Shown here piece by piece: positions 9,748 through 17,536 of a stretch of DNA of 64,000 bases. Under the pieces are notes generated by a model. It was not told the origin of the DNA. It saw nothing but the letters and a program-made list of their open reading frames with translations, and did not search any database. Within the stretch, counting starts at the first letter, position 1, and the number at the start of each line of letters is the position of its first letter. Origin of the DNA: SHAN690 sp040221375 (GTDB lineage: Bacteria > Bacteroidota > Bacteroidia > Flavobacteriales_G > Salibacteraceae); NCBI GenBank assembly GCA_040221375.1, contig JAVKEP010000019.1:65040-129039 (forward strand), in the 5' to 3' direction. Both the position numbers and the translations under genes were made by a program.

Positions 9748-9779
9748 AAGGCGCAGGCATCGGATTCGTCACTAACCGC

Positions 9780-10400
9780 ATGAAAAACGAGTTGTACAAA
9801 GCAGGCTGGGAACACGCCATGGATTATGAGGGCTACCGATCATTCATTGCCGAACGACTGGCGGTAGGGAAAACTACGGGTGACAAGCCATCTCCGAGCC
9901 TCGTAGCCATTTCTGAACTCAACGTGCATCGCATGTCGAGGATTGAGAAAACCTTTGCCGTAGATCGATCGGCGCTCGATGCGTTGCGTGAAGTGTCAGA
10001 CCACGCAGTTCTGCTCACCCTAACCGAAGGCTGGTGTGGAGACGCTGCACAGATCCTACCCGTCATCGAGGCCATCGCCAAAGCTCTGAACATCGAGTCG
10101 CGCTATCTTCTCAGGGATGAGAATGATGAGATCATGGACGAACATTTGACCAACGGAAGCAGGTCAATTCCCATTATGCTGGTGCTTGACAAAGCGAGTT
10201 TTCAGGTCATTGGATCGTTCGGGCCTCGTCCTTCGGGGGCGCAGGCAATGCTAGAAGAGTACAAGTTCCAAAAGGAACCCAAGCTTTCGCATACGGACTT
10301 CACAAAGAACATTCAGCTTTGGTACGCACGGGATAAATACAAATCGACTCAAAAAGAGATCATCGACTTGTTATCCAAGGTCTTGCAGCCCGATGCTTGA
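9780..10400 (+). CDS. Thioredoxin-like family protein (Thioredoxin_9 type)
   Basis: 206 residues from the ATG at 9780; a GTG at 9744 inside the previous gene is possible, but the family usually starts close to the NELYKAGWEHAMDY region. The core LLTLTEGWCGDAAQ (residues about 80-93) matches the Thioredoxin_9 family, in which the usual CxxC is reduced to W-C-G-D-A with one cysteine. The fold continues with LPVIEAIAKAL, a NGSRSIPIML cis-proline region and a final helix. With a single active-site cysteine, classic dithiol chemistry is unlikely. Role unknown, probably cytoplasmic. Confidence 0.8.
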   Translation: MKNELYKAGWEHAMDYEGYRSFIAERLAVGKTTGDKPSPSLVAISELNVHRMSRIEKTFAVDRSALDALREVSDHAVLLTLTEGWCGDAAQILPVIEAIAKALNIESRYLLRDENDEIMDEHLTNGSRSIPIMLVLDKASFQVIGSFGPRPSGAQAMLEEYKFQKEPKLSHTDFTKNIQLWYARDKYKSTQKEIIDLLSKVLQPDA

Positions 10401-10452
10401 ATGATGCATCTTTACGGTGGACTTTAGCATCCAGAATTCGTCTTAACTTCCC

Positions 10453-10902
10453 ATGCGCGCTATTTGCATATTCGTCGGTTTTGTCTTCATTTTATTATGG
10501 AGCAGCTGCAATCAATGCCGCGACGGTTGTGTGAACGGTGTTTGTATTAAACGTACGTGTCAATGCGATCTTTGGTACGAAGGCGACCGTTGCGACCGGA
10601 GCGCCCTCTCACAGCATGTAGGTTATTACCGAGGAACATTGGTCAACGACACCGGTTCTGCGCCAATAGGCTTTCACCTTGTGGTGGGCAGCGCCCCTCA
10701 TTTGATGCTCGCAGATAGCCTGGGACTCGAACTCCAATTTGCGGATCAAGCGAGGTTTGACGTTGCGGAGCAAGGTTTGGCAGGAGAAGAGTATTCCGGC
10801 GAAGGGGAGATGCTCATCGACTTGATCTCTATCCGACTGGATCCGGTGGAAACGAGCCCTACCGGCAGTACTTTCATCGAAGCACATAAAAGGACCGAGT
10901 AG
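10453..10902 (+). CDS. Putative lipoprotein with an EGF-like module
   Basis: 149 residues. The N-terminus is a signal peptide ending LLWSSC, so the cysteine at about 19 is a plausible lipidation site although Trp at -3 is not ideal. Immediately after comes a compact six-cysteine block (CRDGCVNGVC then CQC and DRC, residues about 22-49) with the spacing of an EGF-like domain, a motif common in Bacteroidota surface lipoproteins. The rest is beta-rich without recognised motifs. Monocistronic as far as can be seen. Probably outer-membrane associated; function unknown. Confidence 0.7.
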   Translation: MRAICIFVGFVFILLWSSCNQCRDGCVNGVCIKRTCQCDLWYEGDRCDRSALSQHVGYYRGTLVNDTGSAPIGFHLVVGSAPHLMLADSLGLELQFADQARFDVAEQGLAGEEYSGEGEMLIDLISIRLDPVETSPTGSTFIEAHKRTE

Positions 10903-10992
10903 ACACAGGTCGATTTAATTGAGGATGCCTCTGGAAATCCTACGTAGTCCGATAAAAATTTCACAATTTCGTCGCCCTTAATTCATACAACC

Positions 10993-12072
10993 ATGTCAAA
11001 AGTTCACAACTTCAGCGCTGGCCCCAGCATTCTACCACAAGAGGTTTTTCAAGAAGCATCACAGGCAGTGATCGATTTTAACGGTACGGGCCTTTCCCTT
11101 CTGGAAATGAGTCACCGCAGCAAAGAATTCGTCGCCGTAATGGACGAAGCGTGTCAATTGGTAAAAGACATCTACCACCTCGGTGACGACTACGAGGTCC
11201 TCTTTCTCCAGGGAGGAGCGAGCTTAGGCTTTCTGACCAGTGCGTACAACATGATGCGTGGAAACAAGAAACCCGCCTACATCACTACCGGAGCCTGGGC
11301 AAAAAAGGCGTTCAAGGAAGCCAAGTGGCTGAGCGGCGCAGTTGAAGTAGCGAGCTCGGCTGACCGAAATTTCAATTACATTCCCAAGGGTTACAGTGTT
11401 CCAGCAGAAAGCGACTTCCTGCACTATACCTCCAACAACACAATTTTTGGAACGCAATACCACGAAGTTCCAAAAGCCAATGTTCCACTCGTATGCGACA
11501 TGTCATCGGACATTTTTTGCCGCGAACTCGATGCCAAGCAGTTTGATTTGATTTACGCTGGCGCACAAAAGAACATGGGTCCTGCCGGAACCACACTCTA
11601 CATCGTTAAGAAGGATGCGATTGGCAAGTCCTCCTTGGATGTCCCAACGATGCTCGACTTAAAAACGCACGCAGAAAAGGAGTCAATGTTCAATACCCCG
11701 CCAGTGTTCGCCGTATATGTCAGCATGCTGGTATTGCGTTGGATTAAAGCTACTGGACTAGCCGCGATTGGAGCCAACAATCAACGAAAGGCCGATGCGC
11801 TTTACAATGAGATCGACCGAAATGGAATGTTCAAAGGAACCGCCGCCAAAGAAGATCGCTCACTTATGAATGGGTGTTTTCTTCTGAACGACGGACTCGC
11901 TGACGACCTGAATCAGCAATTTCTTGACCTGTGCAAGGAGGCGAACATCAGTGGAATCAAAGGCCATCGCTCTGTGGGTGGATTCCGTGCGAGCATGTAC
12001 AATGCACTGCCTCAAGAAAGCGTCAACGCTTTGGTGGAGGTGATGAAAACATTTGAATCAAAATTTGGATAG
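10993..12072 (+). CDS. serC: Phosphoserine aminotransferase
   Basis: 359 residues, full length. It converts 3-phosphohydroxypyruvate plus glutamate to phosphoserine and 2-oxoglutarate, the second step of serine synthesis, and can also serve pyridoxal phosphate synthesis. Seen: HNFSAGPSILP at the start, LFLQGGAS phosphate-binding region, CDMSSD aspartate motif, the PLP lysine in YAGAQKNMGPAG (about residue 192), and the C-terminal GHRSVGGFRASMYNA signature. It heads a four-gene cluster with serA and DUF1015, and the next start codon lies 1 nt after its stop. Confidence 0.97.
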   Translation: MSKVHNFSAGPSILPQEVFQEASQAVIDFNGTGLSLLEMSHRSKEFVAVMDEACQLVKDIYHLGDDYEVLFLQGGASLGFLTSAYNMMRGNKKPAYITTGAWAKKAFKEAKWLSGAVEVASSADRNFNYIPKGYSVPAESDFLHYTSNNTIFGTQYHEVPKANVPLVCDMSSDIFCRELDAKQFDLIYAGAQKNMGPAGTTLYIVKKDAIGKSSLDVPTMLDLKTHAEKESMFNTPPVFAVYVSMLVLRWIKATGLAAIGANNQRKADALYNEIDRNGMFKGTAAKEDRSLMNGCFLLNDGLADDLNQQFLDLCKEANISGIKGHRSVGGFRASMYNALPQESVNALVEVMKTFESKFG

Positions 12073-12073
12073 G

Positions 12074-12604
12074 ATGAGATTACAATTCGCGCTATTTTCT
12101 GTTCTCTTTTTAATTGGACATTCCCTCTTTGCGCAAATGCCTAAAAACGATGATAAGGAGTTTGAATACAAGGGAGAAGCAGACGTGCGCCGCGCTGGGT
12201 CAGGTGACTTGATCATACGACTGAGTAAATGGGGCAACGAATATTTTTCTGACGCCCTTTCATTGAAGGTGGCTATTGATGATTCTACGAAACGCTTCGT
12301 TGAAATTGACGTGACTGAGCCATTGGTTGAAATGCATTTTGGCGTGAATCGAACCCACAAGGAGCGATCGATCAGCTACCACCTTAAGTTCGATACCGAT
12401 CGAAAGAGTTACTTGTACTGGATCAATGACTTTCGCTACAAAGCGATGGAGATCGACCACAAGGGAAGGGAACAACAACACGATGACCTCCTGAGTGAAA
12501 TTAAGTCCGCGGCGACAAAAAGCCTCGAAGAAGAAATGCACGCACGTATGAAGGATGTCATCGAAAGTTTTAAGAAGGCAGCCGAAACGGAAATTGCAGA
12601 ATAA
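12074..12604 (+). CDS. Small exported protein of unknown function in the serine operon
   Basis: 176 residues from the ATG at 12074, which gives a good signal peptide (MRLQFALFSVLFLIGHSLFAQ). An in-frame ATG at 12053 inside serC is less likely. The mature part is charged and mixed alpha/beta with a helical Lys/Glu-rich C-terminus. I do not recognise the family. It sits between serC (1 nt) and serA (31 nt) on the same strand, so it is co-transcribed with serine synthesis genes, although an exported protein has no obvious place in that pathway. Confidence 0.7.
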   Translation: MRLQFALFSVLFLIGHSLFAQMPKNDDKEFEYKGEADVRRAGSGDLIIRLSKWGNEYFSDALSLKVAIDDSTKRFVEIDVTEPLVEMHFGVNRTHKERSISYHLKFDTDRKSYLYWINDFRYKAMEIDHKGREQQHDDLLSEIKSAATKSLEEEMHARMKDVIESFKKAAETEIAE

Positions 12605-12635
12605 CGTTCACCCATTTCACAAACCACACACACAC

Positions 12636-13592
12636 ATGAGAATTCTCGCGAACGATGGCATCTCAAATGCCGGTAAGCAAAAATTAGAAGCCAACGGTTT
12701 CGAAGTCAGTACCGATAAAGTAGACCAAGAAAACCTCGCCCAGGGGATCAACGACGGAGGTTTCGTCGGAGTGCTCGTCAGGAGTGCCACCCAAGTAAGA
12801 AAAGAGCACATCGACGCTTGTCCCAACCTCAAACTAATAGGTCGTGGCGGCGTGGGTATGGACAACATCGATGTGCAATACGGACGCGACAAAGGATTGC
12901 ACGTAATCAATACACCAGCGGCCAGCTCGCAATCGGTCGGGGAATTGGCAATCGCCAATATGTTTTCCATGGCACGATTTACCTACGATGCAGCACGCAA
13001 TATGCCCGGCGCCGACGCGGCTACCTTCAAAACGCTGAAGAAAGCCTATGGTAAAGGCACGGAGCTTAGGGGCAAGACCTTAGGCGTGATCGGATTTGGC
13101 GGAATCGGGCAGGCACTTGCGAAATATGCGCTGGGATGCGGGATGAACGTGATGTACACCACACGAGGCGCGAAGGCTTCTACCGTTGTTGAGCTCGAGA
13201 TTGCAGGGCAGACCGTTCCCGTTACACTCCATAGGTCGTCCATGGAGGACGTACTGACTCAATCTGATTACATCAGCCTGCACGTTCCCAAACAAGCCGA
13301 TGGTTCGGCGGTGATCGGAGCAGCTGAATTTTCAAAGCTCAAAGACGGTGTATGTTTGATCAATACCTCTAGGGGAGGGTCCATCGACGAGGATGCCTTA
13401 CTCGATGCACTGAACGGTGGCAAGGTTAAAGCCGCTGCCTTGGACGTTTTTGTAGGTGAACCTAATGCACGCGAAGACGTGTTGGCGCACCCCAGAGTGC
13501 TCGCTACTCCGCACGTCGGAGGAAGCACCGTGGAGGCCCAAGATAGAATTGGAGTTGAATTAGCAGACCAGATCATCCGCCTTCTGAAATAG
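12636..13592 (+). CDS. serA: D-3-phosphoglycerate dehydrogenase (short form, no ACT domain)
   Basis: 318 residues from the ATG at 12636. It oxidises 3-phosphoglycerate to 3-phosphohydroxypyruvate with NAD, the first step of serine synthesis. Seen: LIGRGGVGMDNID in the catalytic domain, the NAD fold LGVIGFGGIGQALA (about residues 149-162), LINTSRGGSIDEDAL carrying the catalytic Arg region, and the catalytic His in TPHVGGST near the end. The C-terminal ACT domain that confers serine feedback in longer SerA proteins is absent, so allosteric serine inhibition is not expected. Longer in-frame extensions upstream overlap the previous gene and are not favoured. Confidence 0.95.
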   Translation: MRILANDGISNAGKQKLEANGFEVSTDKVDQENLAQGINDGGFVGVLVRSATQVRKEHIDACPNLKLIGRGGVGMDNIDVQYGRDKGLHVINTPAASSQSVGELAIANMFSMARFTYDAARNMPGADAATFKTLKKAYGKGTELRGKTLGVIGFGGIGQALAKYALGCGMNVMYTTRGAKASTVVELEIAGQTVPVTLHRSSMEDVLTQSDYISLHVPKQADGSAVIGAAEFSKLKDGVCLINTSRGGSIDEDALLDALNGGKVKAAALDVFVGEPNAREDVLAHPRVLATPHVGGSTVEAQDRIGVELADQIIRLLK

Positions 13593-13616
13593 GCAATCAT
13601 CTAATAATACCATACC

Positions 13617-14867
13617 ATGAGTATCCTTAAACCATTCAAAGCAGTTCGTCCTACCGCCGATAAGGTGAAGGATGTTGCTTGCCGACCTTACGATGTTCTA
13701 AATACCGCTGAAGCACGCGAGGAATCAGCTGGTAATCCGGTTTCGTTTTACCACGTGATCAAGCCTGAGATCAATTTCGCTGATGACCAAGATCCTTACG
13801 ACGAGGCCATCTACAAAAAGGGCAGAGAGAATTATAAGCTGTTGAAAGACAATGGGGTCTTATTGAAAGATGCCGCGGAACATTTCTATGTCTATCAATT
13901 GATCATGGATGGCCACAAGCAGACCGGTATCGTAGGTTGCTGCGCCATAGATGATTACTTCAATAACGTTATCAAAAAACACGAACTCACCAGGCCAGAC
14001 AAGGAAGAAGACCGCAAGAATCATGTACGCTACGGAAAGATCAATGCAGAGCCAGTATTCTTTTCCTATCCACATGTAAACGAAATCGACGCGTTGATCG
14101 ATTCCGTGAAACAAGGTCAACCAGCGTACGATATTACTACCGACGACGGAATCCAACACACCTTGTGGGTCGTCGAAAAAGCAGACGACAATGCCCGGAT
14201 CGAACAGTTGTTTGAGGCGGAAGTACCTTCGATCTACGTGGCCGATGGTCATCACCGCACCGCCGCTGGTGCTTTGGTTGGTCAAGAGTTTCGTGAAAAA
14301 ATTGGGGGCGATGCAAATGACGGTGGACGGTACAATTACTTCATGGCGGTGCTGTTTCCTGATAACCAACTGAAAATCATCGACTACAACCGCGTGGTCA
14401 AGGATTTGAATGGACTAAGTGAGGCAGAACTACTCGAAAAATTATCTGCCAGTTTCGACGTGCAACGCAAAGACAGCCAGTACAGGCCTGAGAAGTTACA
14501 TACGATCGGAATGTACCTGAACGGAACGTGGTACAAGCTGACCGCAAAGGATAGCACATACGACGATTCGGATCCAGTGGGAGTGCTGGATGTCACGATA
14601 TTATCAAAAGAAGTACTCGAACCCCTCTTCAACATCGTCGACCTGAGGCGCGATAAACGCATCGATTTTGTAGGTGGAATACGAGGCCTAGGAGAGCTCG
14701 AAAAGCGCGTGGATTCTGGAAATATGCAAGTAGCATTTGCGATGTATCCCGTGTCAATGCAGCAATTGATTGACATCAGCGATGCGGACCTCATCATGCC
14801 TCCCAAGGTGACTTGGTTCGAGCCGAAACTTCGGAGCGGACTGTTTGTCCATGAATTGGAAGATTAA
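13617..14867 (+). CDS. DUF1015 family protein of the serine biosynthesis cluster
   Basis: 416 residues. The N-terminus (MSILKPFKAVRPT then CRPYDVLN) and the central IYVADGHHRTAAGAL (about residue 205) are diagnostic of DUF1015. The D-G-H-H-R core resembles the nucleotide-site motif of ParB/sulfiredoxin-fold enzymes such as SerK and SbnI serine kinases; that comparison is from memory and is inference. It is the last gene of the serC-serA cluster, 24 nt after serA and directly before a strong terminator. No serB (phosphoserine phosphatase) lies in the window, so a role in the last step or control of serine synthesis is plausible but unproven. Confidence 0.88.
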   Translation: MSILKPFKAVRPTADKVKDVACRPYDVLNTAEAREESAGNPVSFYHVIKPEINFADDQDPYDEAIYKKGRENYKLLKDNGVLLKDAAEHFYVYQLIMDGHKQTGIVGCCAIDDYFNNVIKKHELTRPDKEEDRKNHVRYGKINAEPVFFSYPHVNEIDALIDSVKQGQPAYDITTDDGIQHTLWVVEKADDNARIEQLFEAEVPSIYVADGHHRTAAGALVGQEFREKIGGDANDGGRYNYFMAVLFPDNQLKIIDYNRVVKDLNGLSEAELLEKLSASFDVQRKDSQYRPEKLHTIGMYLNGTWYKLTAKDSTYDDSDPVGVLDVTILSKEVLEPLFNIVDLRRDKRIDFVGGIRGLGELEKRVDSGNMQVAFAMYPVSMQQLIDISDADLIMPPKVTWFEPKLRSGLFVHELED

Positions 14868-14886
14868 TGACCAATATTATCTGATC

Positions 14887-14916
14887 AGCCCTGCAACCCT
14901 TTGCAGGGCTTTTTTT
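14887..14916 (+). terminator. Rho-independent terminator of the serine operon
   Basis: A perfect 10-bp stem, AGCCCTGCAA (14887-14896) with TTGCAGGGCT (14901-14910), loop CCCT, followed by TTTTTT. It lies 20 nt after the DUF1015 stop and only about 18 nt before the pgi start codon, so pgi must have its initiation signal in this very short space or rely on readthrough. Confidence 0.9.
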
Positions 14917-14933
14917 ATTCTTGCGTTGCACGC

Positions 14934-16589
14934 ATGATTCCAAAAATAGATCCGACTAAAACCGCCGCTTGGCAAGCGCTCAAGGCGCATTTCGATGACG
15001 TCTGTGAGGTACACATGAACGACCTGTTTCAAAGTGACCCCAATAGATTCGAGCGATTCTCCATGGTGGAGAGGAATGTGTTTATGGATTTCAGCAAACA
15101 CCGAATCACTGAAGATACGCTGGACCTTTTGCAAGCATTGGCTACAGAGTGCCATGTGAAGGAGGGAATTCAAGCGATGTTTAACGGTGAGTTGCTCAAC
15201 GAGACCGAGGGTAGGGCAGTGCTGCATACGGCATTGCGCAACACCACCGACCGACCGGTATATCTCAAAAGTGTCGACGTCATGACGGATGTTAGGCGCG
15301 TAAAAGCAAAAATGCGAGCGTTTTCAGAGCGAGTCATTGCCGGAGATCACAGAGGATTCACCGGTAAGACTATAGCATCCATCGTCAACATAGGCATCGG
15401 CGGTTCGGACCTCGGACCCTGCATGGTTGTGGAGGCGTTAAAGCATTACGGCAATCACCTCGATGTACGATTTGCCTCCAACGTAGATGCCAATCATATT
15501 GTTGAAGTGTGCAAGGACCTCGATCCCGAAACAACCCTCTTTGTCATTGCCTCCAAAACCTTCACCACGCAGGAAACCATGACCAATGCACACTCAGCCA
15601 GGGCTTGGTTGGTAGATTCCATCGGGTCTGAAGATTGCGTTAAAAACCATGTTGTGGCGGTTTCTACCAATCAAGAAGCGGCAGTGGACTTTGGCATCGA
15701 CCCGGAGAACCTCTTTGAGTTTTGGGACTGGGTGGGTGGAAGGTTCTCCTTGTGGGGTGCCGTCGGATTATCGATCATGCTTGCGATTGGGCCTGATAGG
15801 TTTGAACAACTGCTGGAGGGAGCGGAGCTTGTGGATCAACAAGTCAAGGATAAAGGAACGCTCAGCATGCCTGGGATACTTGCTTTGTTGAGTCTGTGGT
15901 ATGGCAATTTTTTTCACGCAGAAACGCATGCCATCTTGCCATACGATCAATACCTCCATCGGCTCCCAGCATTTCTTCAGCAGGCTGATATGGAGAGCAA
16001 TGGAAAGTCGGTCGATAGAAACGGGAACAAAATTGCTTACCAAACTGGCGCTGTAATCTGGGGAGAGCCAGGAACGAATGGTCAACACGCTTTCTACCAA
16101 CTGATTCACCAAGGAACAGCGCTGATTCCTTCAGACTTCATTGCCTTCGCCGTGCCGCTCCATCGGCTTTCAGACCACCACGACAAGCTGTTGGCCAACT
16201 GTTTCGCGCAGAGCATGGCGATGATGCAGGGCAAATCGGCCGAGGCCGTCAAATCCGAAATGCGAAAGGAGGGAAGTACGGAAGAGGAAATGAACCGCTT
16301 GCATCCATACAGGACATTTGAAGGAAACATCCCATCTACCACGCTCTTGATCGAGAAATTGACTCCCCGCAGCTTGGGTCAGTTGATCGCCATCTACGAG
16401 CATAAAATATTGATAGAAGGCCTCATTCTCAATGTGTACAGCTTTGACCAATGGGGAGTAGAGCTAGGAAAACAGCTGGCAAAACCGATCTTGTCTGAGA
16501 TTGCCGGGAGCGAAGATTCGACGTCCATGGACCAGAGTACAAAAGGATTACTGCGAATATTGCGGAACTTTAAACTAGACGCTACGTAG
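14934..16589 (+). CDS. pgi: Glucose-6-phosphate isomerase
   Basis: 551 residues from the ATG at 14934; an upstream in-frame ATG at 14901 falls inside the terminator hairpin and is rejected. It interconverts glucose 6-phosphate and fructose 6-phosphate. Seen: NIGIGGSDLGP (about residue 153), ASKTFTTQETM, DWVGGRFSLWGAVG (family signature 1, about 267), GEPGTNGQHAFYQL with catalytic residues (about 382), and YSFDQWGVELGKQLA (signature 2, about 504). Full length with no odd features. A LytTR response regulator follows 14 nt downstream on the same strand. Confidence 0.97.
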   Translation: MIPKIDPTKTAAWQALKAHFDDVCEVHMNDLFQSDPNRFERFSMVERNVFMDFSKHRITEDTLDLLQALATECHVKEGIQAMFNGELLNETEGRAVLHTALRNTTDRPVYLKSVDVMTDVRRVKAKMRAFSERVIAGDHRGFTGKTIASIVNIGIGGSDLGPCMVVEALKHYGNHLDVRFASNVDANHIVEVCKDLDPETTLFVIASKTFTTQETMTNAHSARAWLVDSIGSEDCVKNHVVAVSTNQEAAVDFGIDPENLFEFWDWVGGRFSLWGAVGLSIMLAIGPDRFEQLLEGAELVDQQVKDKGTLSMPGILALLSLWYGNFFHAETHAILPYDQYLHRLPAFLQQADMESNGKSVDRNGNKIAYQTGAVIWGEPGTNGQHAFYQLIHQGTALIPSDFIAFAVPLHRLSDHHDKLLANCFAQSMAMMQGKSAEAVKSEMRKEGSTEEEMNRLHPYRTFEGNIPSTTLLIEKLTPRSLGQLIAIYEHKILIEGLILNVYSFDQWGVELGKQLAKPILSEIAGSEDSTSMDQSTKGLLRILRNFKLDAT

Positions 16590-16603
16590 ATAAGCAAAGC
16601 ACT

Positions 16604-17293
16604 TTGTCAGAACCGCTCAACATATTGGTCGTCGAGGACGAGAGCTTGATCGCAGAAATGATCAAGGTGATGCTAGAAGACATGGGTCATCGCGTGCCCT
16701 TCGTGGCCTATAACTACCGAACCGCCTTGCGCTATTTGGACGAAGAAGAAGTGGGATTTGCCATATTCGATATCAATTTGAAAGATGGGGCAGAAGGCAT
16801 AGAACTGGCTAAAATTGCTGGATCGAGAAGGATTCCCTTTATGTTTCTAACGTCGTATTCGGACAAAGCGACAATCGACACGGCCAAGGTTGCCAAGCCT
16901 GGAGCCTACGTTATGAAGCCGTTTAGCGAAGAGGAATTGTATTCTGGAATCGAGATGTCATTGATGCATTTATCCCAACAGAAAGAAAGCGTAGTGAGCA
17001 TTAAAGATGGAAACCGCAACATCCTAATTAAAACGGATGAAATCATCTTTGCCAAGGCAGACAATGTGTACGTGGAGATCTATACCACTTCTAAACGACA
17101 CTTGGTGCGGCAATCGCTGACGGCTTTCTCAAAGTCATTTTCGAGTCAAGATTTCATTCGCGTTCACCGATCCTTCATGGTCAATAAAAAATTCATCACA
17201 ACTCACAATAGATCTAGCATTCACTTAGGCGAATACGAAGTTCCAATCTCGCGAACGTACAAAGAGACAGTGCTTTCGCGACTAGGTGCCTGA
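16604..17293 (+). CDS. LytTR-family response regulator
   Basis: 229 residues, apparent TTG start. The receiver domain (residues 1-120) has the acidic pair in VEDES, the phospho-acceptor Asp about 56 in IFDINLKDG, Thr/Ser at LTSYSD and Lys in MKPFSEEE. Residues about 128-228 are a LytTR DNA-binding domain (ADNVYVEIYT, then FIRVHRSFMVN). No histidine kinase adjoins it; it follows pgi by 14 nt. It should regulate transcription when phosphorylated. The start could be elsewhere because TTG is weak, but no ATG fits the receiver N-terminus. Confidence 0.88.
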   Translation: MSEPLNILVVEDESLIAEMIKVMLEDMGHRVPFVAYNYRTALRYLDEEEVGFAIFDINLKDGAEGIELAKIAGSRRIPFMFLTSYSDKATIDTAKVAKPGAYVMKPFSEEELYSGIEMSLMHLSQQKESVVSIKDGNRNILIKTDEIIFAKADNVYVEIYTTSKRHLVRQSLTAFSKSFSSQDFIRVHRSFMVNKKFITTHNRSSIHLGEYEVPISRTYKETVLSRLGA

Positions 17294-17336
17294 AAATTTG
17301 CTTGGACATGAATTTATTATCATACATCGAATAAAA

Positions 17337-17370
17337 TTGTGGCGGTGATTCAGAATTAATTCTATATTTG
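17337..17370 (+). promoter_or_regulatory. Candidate promoter of a small RNA
   Basis: TTG at 17337-17339 and TATATTTG at 17363-17370, an exact TAnnTTTG, are separated by 23 nt, at the upper limit of the Flavobacterium-type spacing (17-23). It lies in the 243-nt gap after the LytTR gene with no coding sequence downstream before a terminator. Confidence 0.5.
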
Positions 17371-17376
17371 GAATAG

Positions 17377-17470
17377 AAAGAACAACCGAAAGGTTTTCAC
17401 ATAATCCTCAATCCGTAGCATGGCGATTTTTTAAATCGCTAGCCGGCCCTCTCGGGCCGGTTTTTTTTTT
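17377..17470 (+). ncRNA. Candidate small RNA, about 95 nt
   Basis: Between the promoter-like element at 17363-17370 and the terminator at 17443-17470 there is no open frame of note. The putative transcript would fold into three hairpins: AACC-GAAA-GGTT with a GNRA tetraloop (17384-17395), GCGATTT-TTT-AAATCGC (17423-17439), and the GC-rich terminator stem. The sequence TAATCCTCAATCCGTAG between the first two would be single stranded. No known family is recognised. It may instead be only the 3' tail of the upstream LytTR mRNA. Confidence 0.4.
17443..17470 (+). terminator. Strong rho-independent terminator
   Basis: CCGGCCC (17443-17449), loop TCTC, GGGCCGG (17454-17460), then at least ten T residues. 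It ends the pgi/LytTR transcript and, if present, the candidate small RNA. Confidence 0.92.
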
Positions 17471-17487
17471 GCTTTCATTTTCATGGA

Positions 17488-17516
17488 ACAAAAAAAGCAG
17501 GACGATTGCCCTGCTT
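17488..17516 (-). terminator. Terminator of the CDP-sugar operon (minus strand)
   Basis: AAGCAGG (17495-17501) pairs with CCTGCTT (17510-17516). On the minus strand the stem is followed by a run of T (the A run at 17489-17494 on the plus strand). It lies 20 nt past the stop of the last gene of the minus-strand operon. Confidence 0.8.
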
Positions 17517-17536
17517 CCCATGTGCTGTTACGTTGA

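Noticed and set aside
14901..14933. Upstream in-frame ATG for pgi
   Set aside because: It lies within the terminator hairpin of the preceding operon, and the extra residues do not fit the family.
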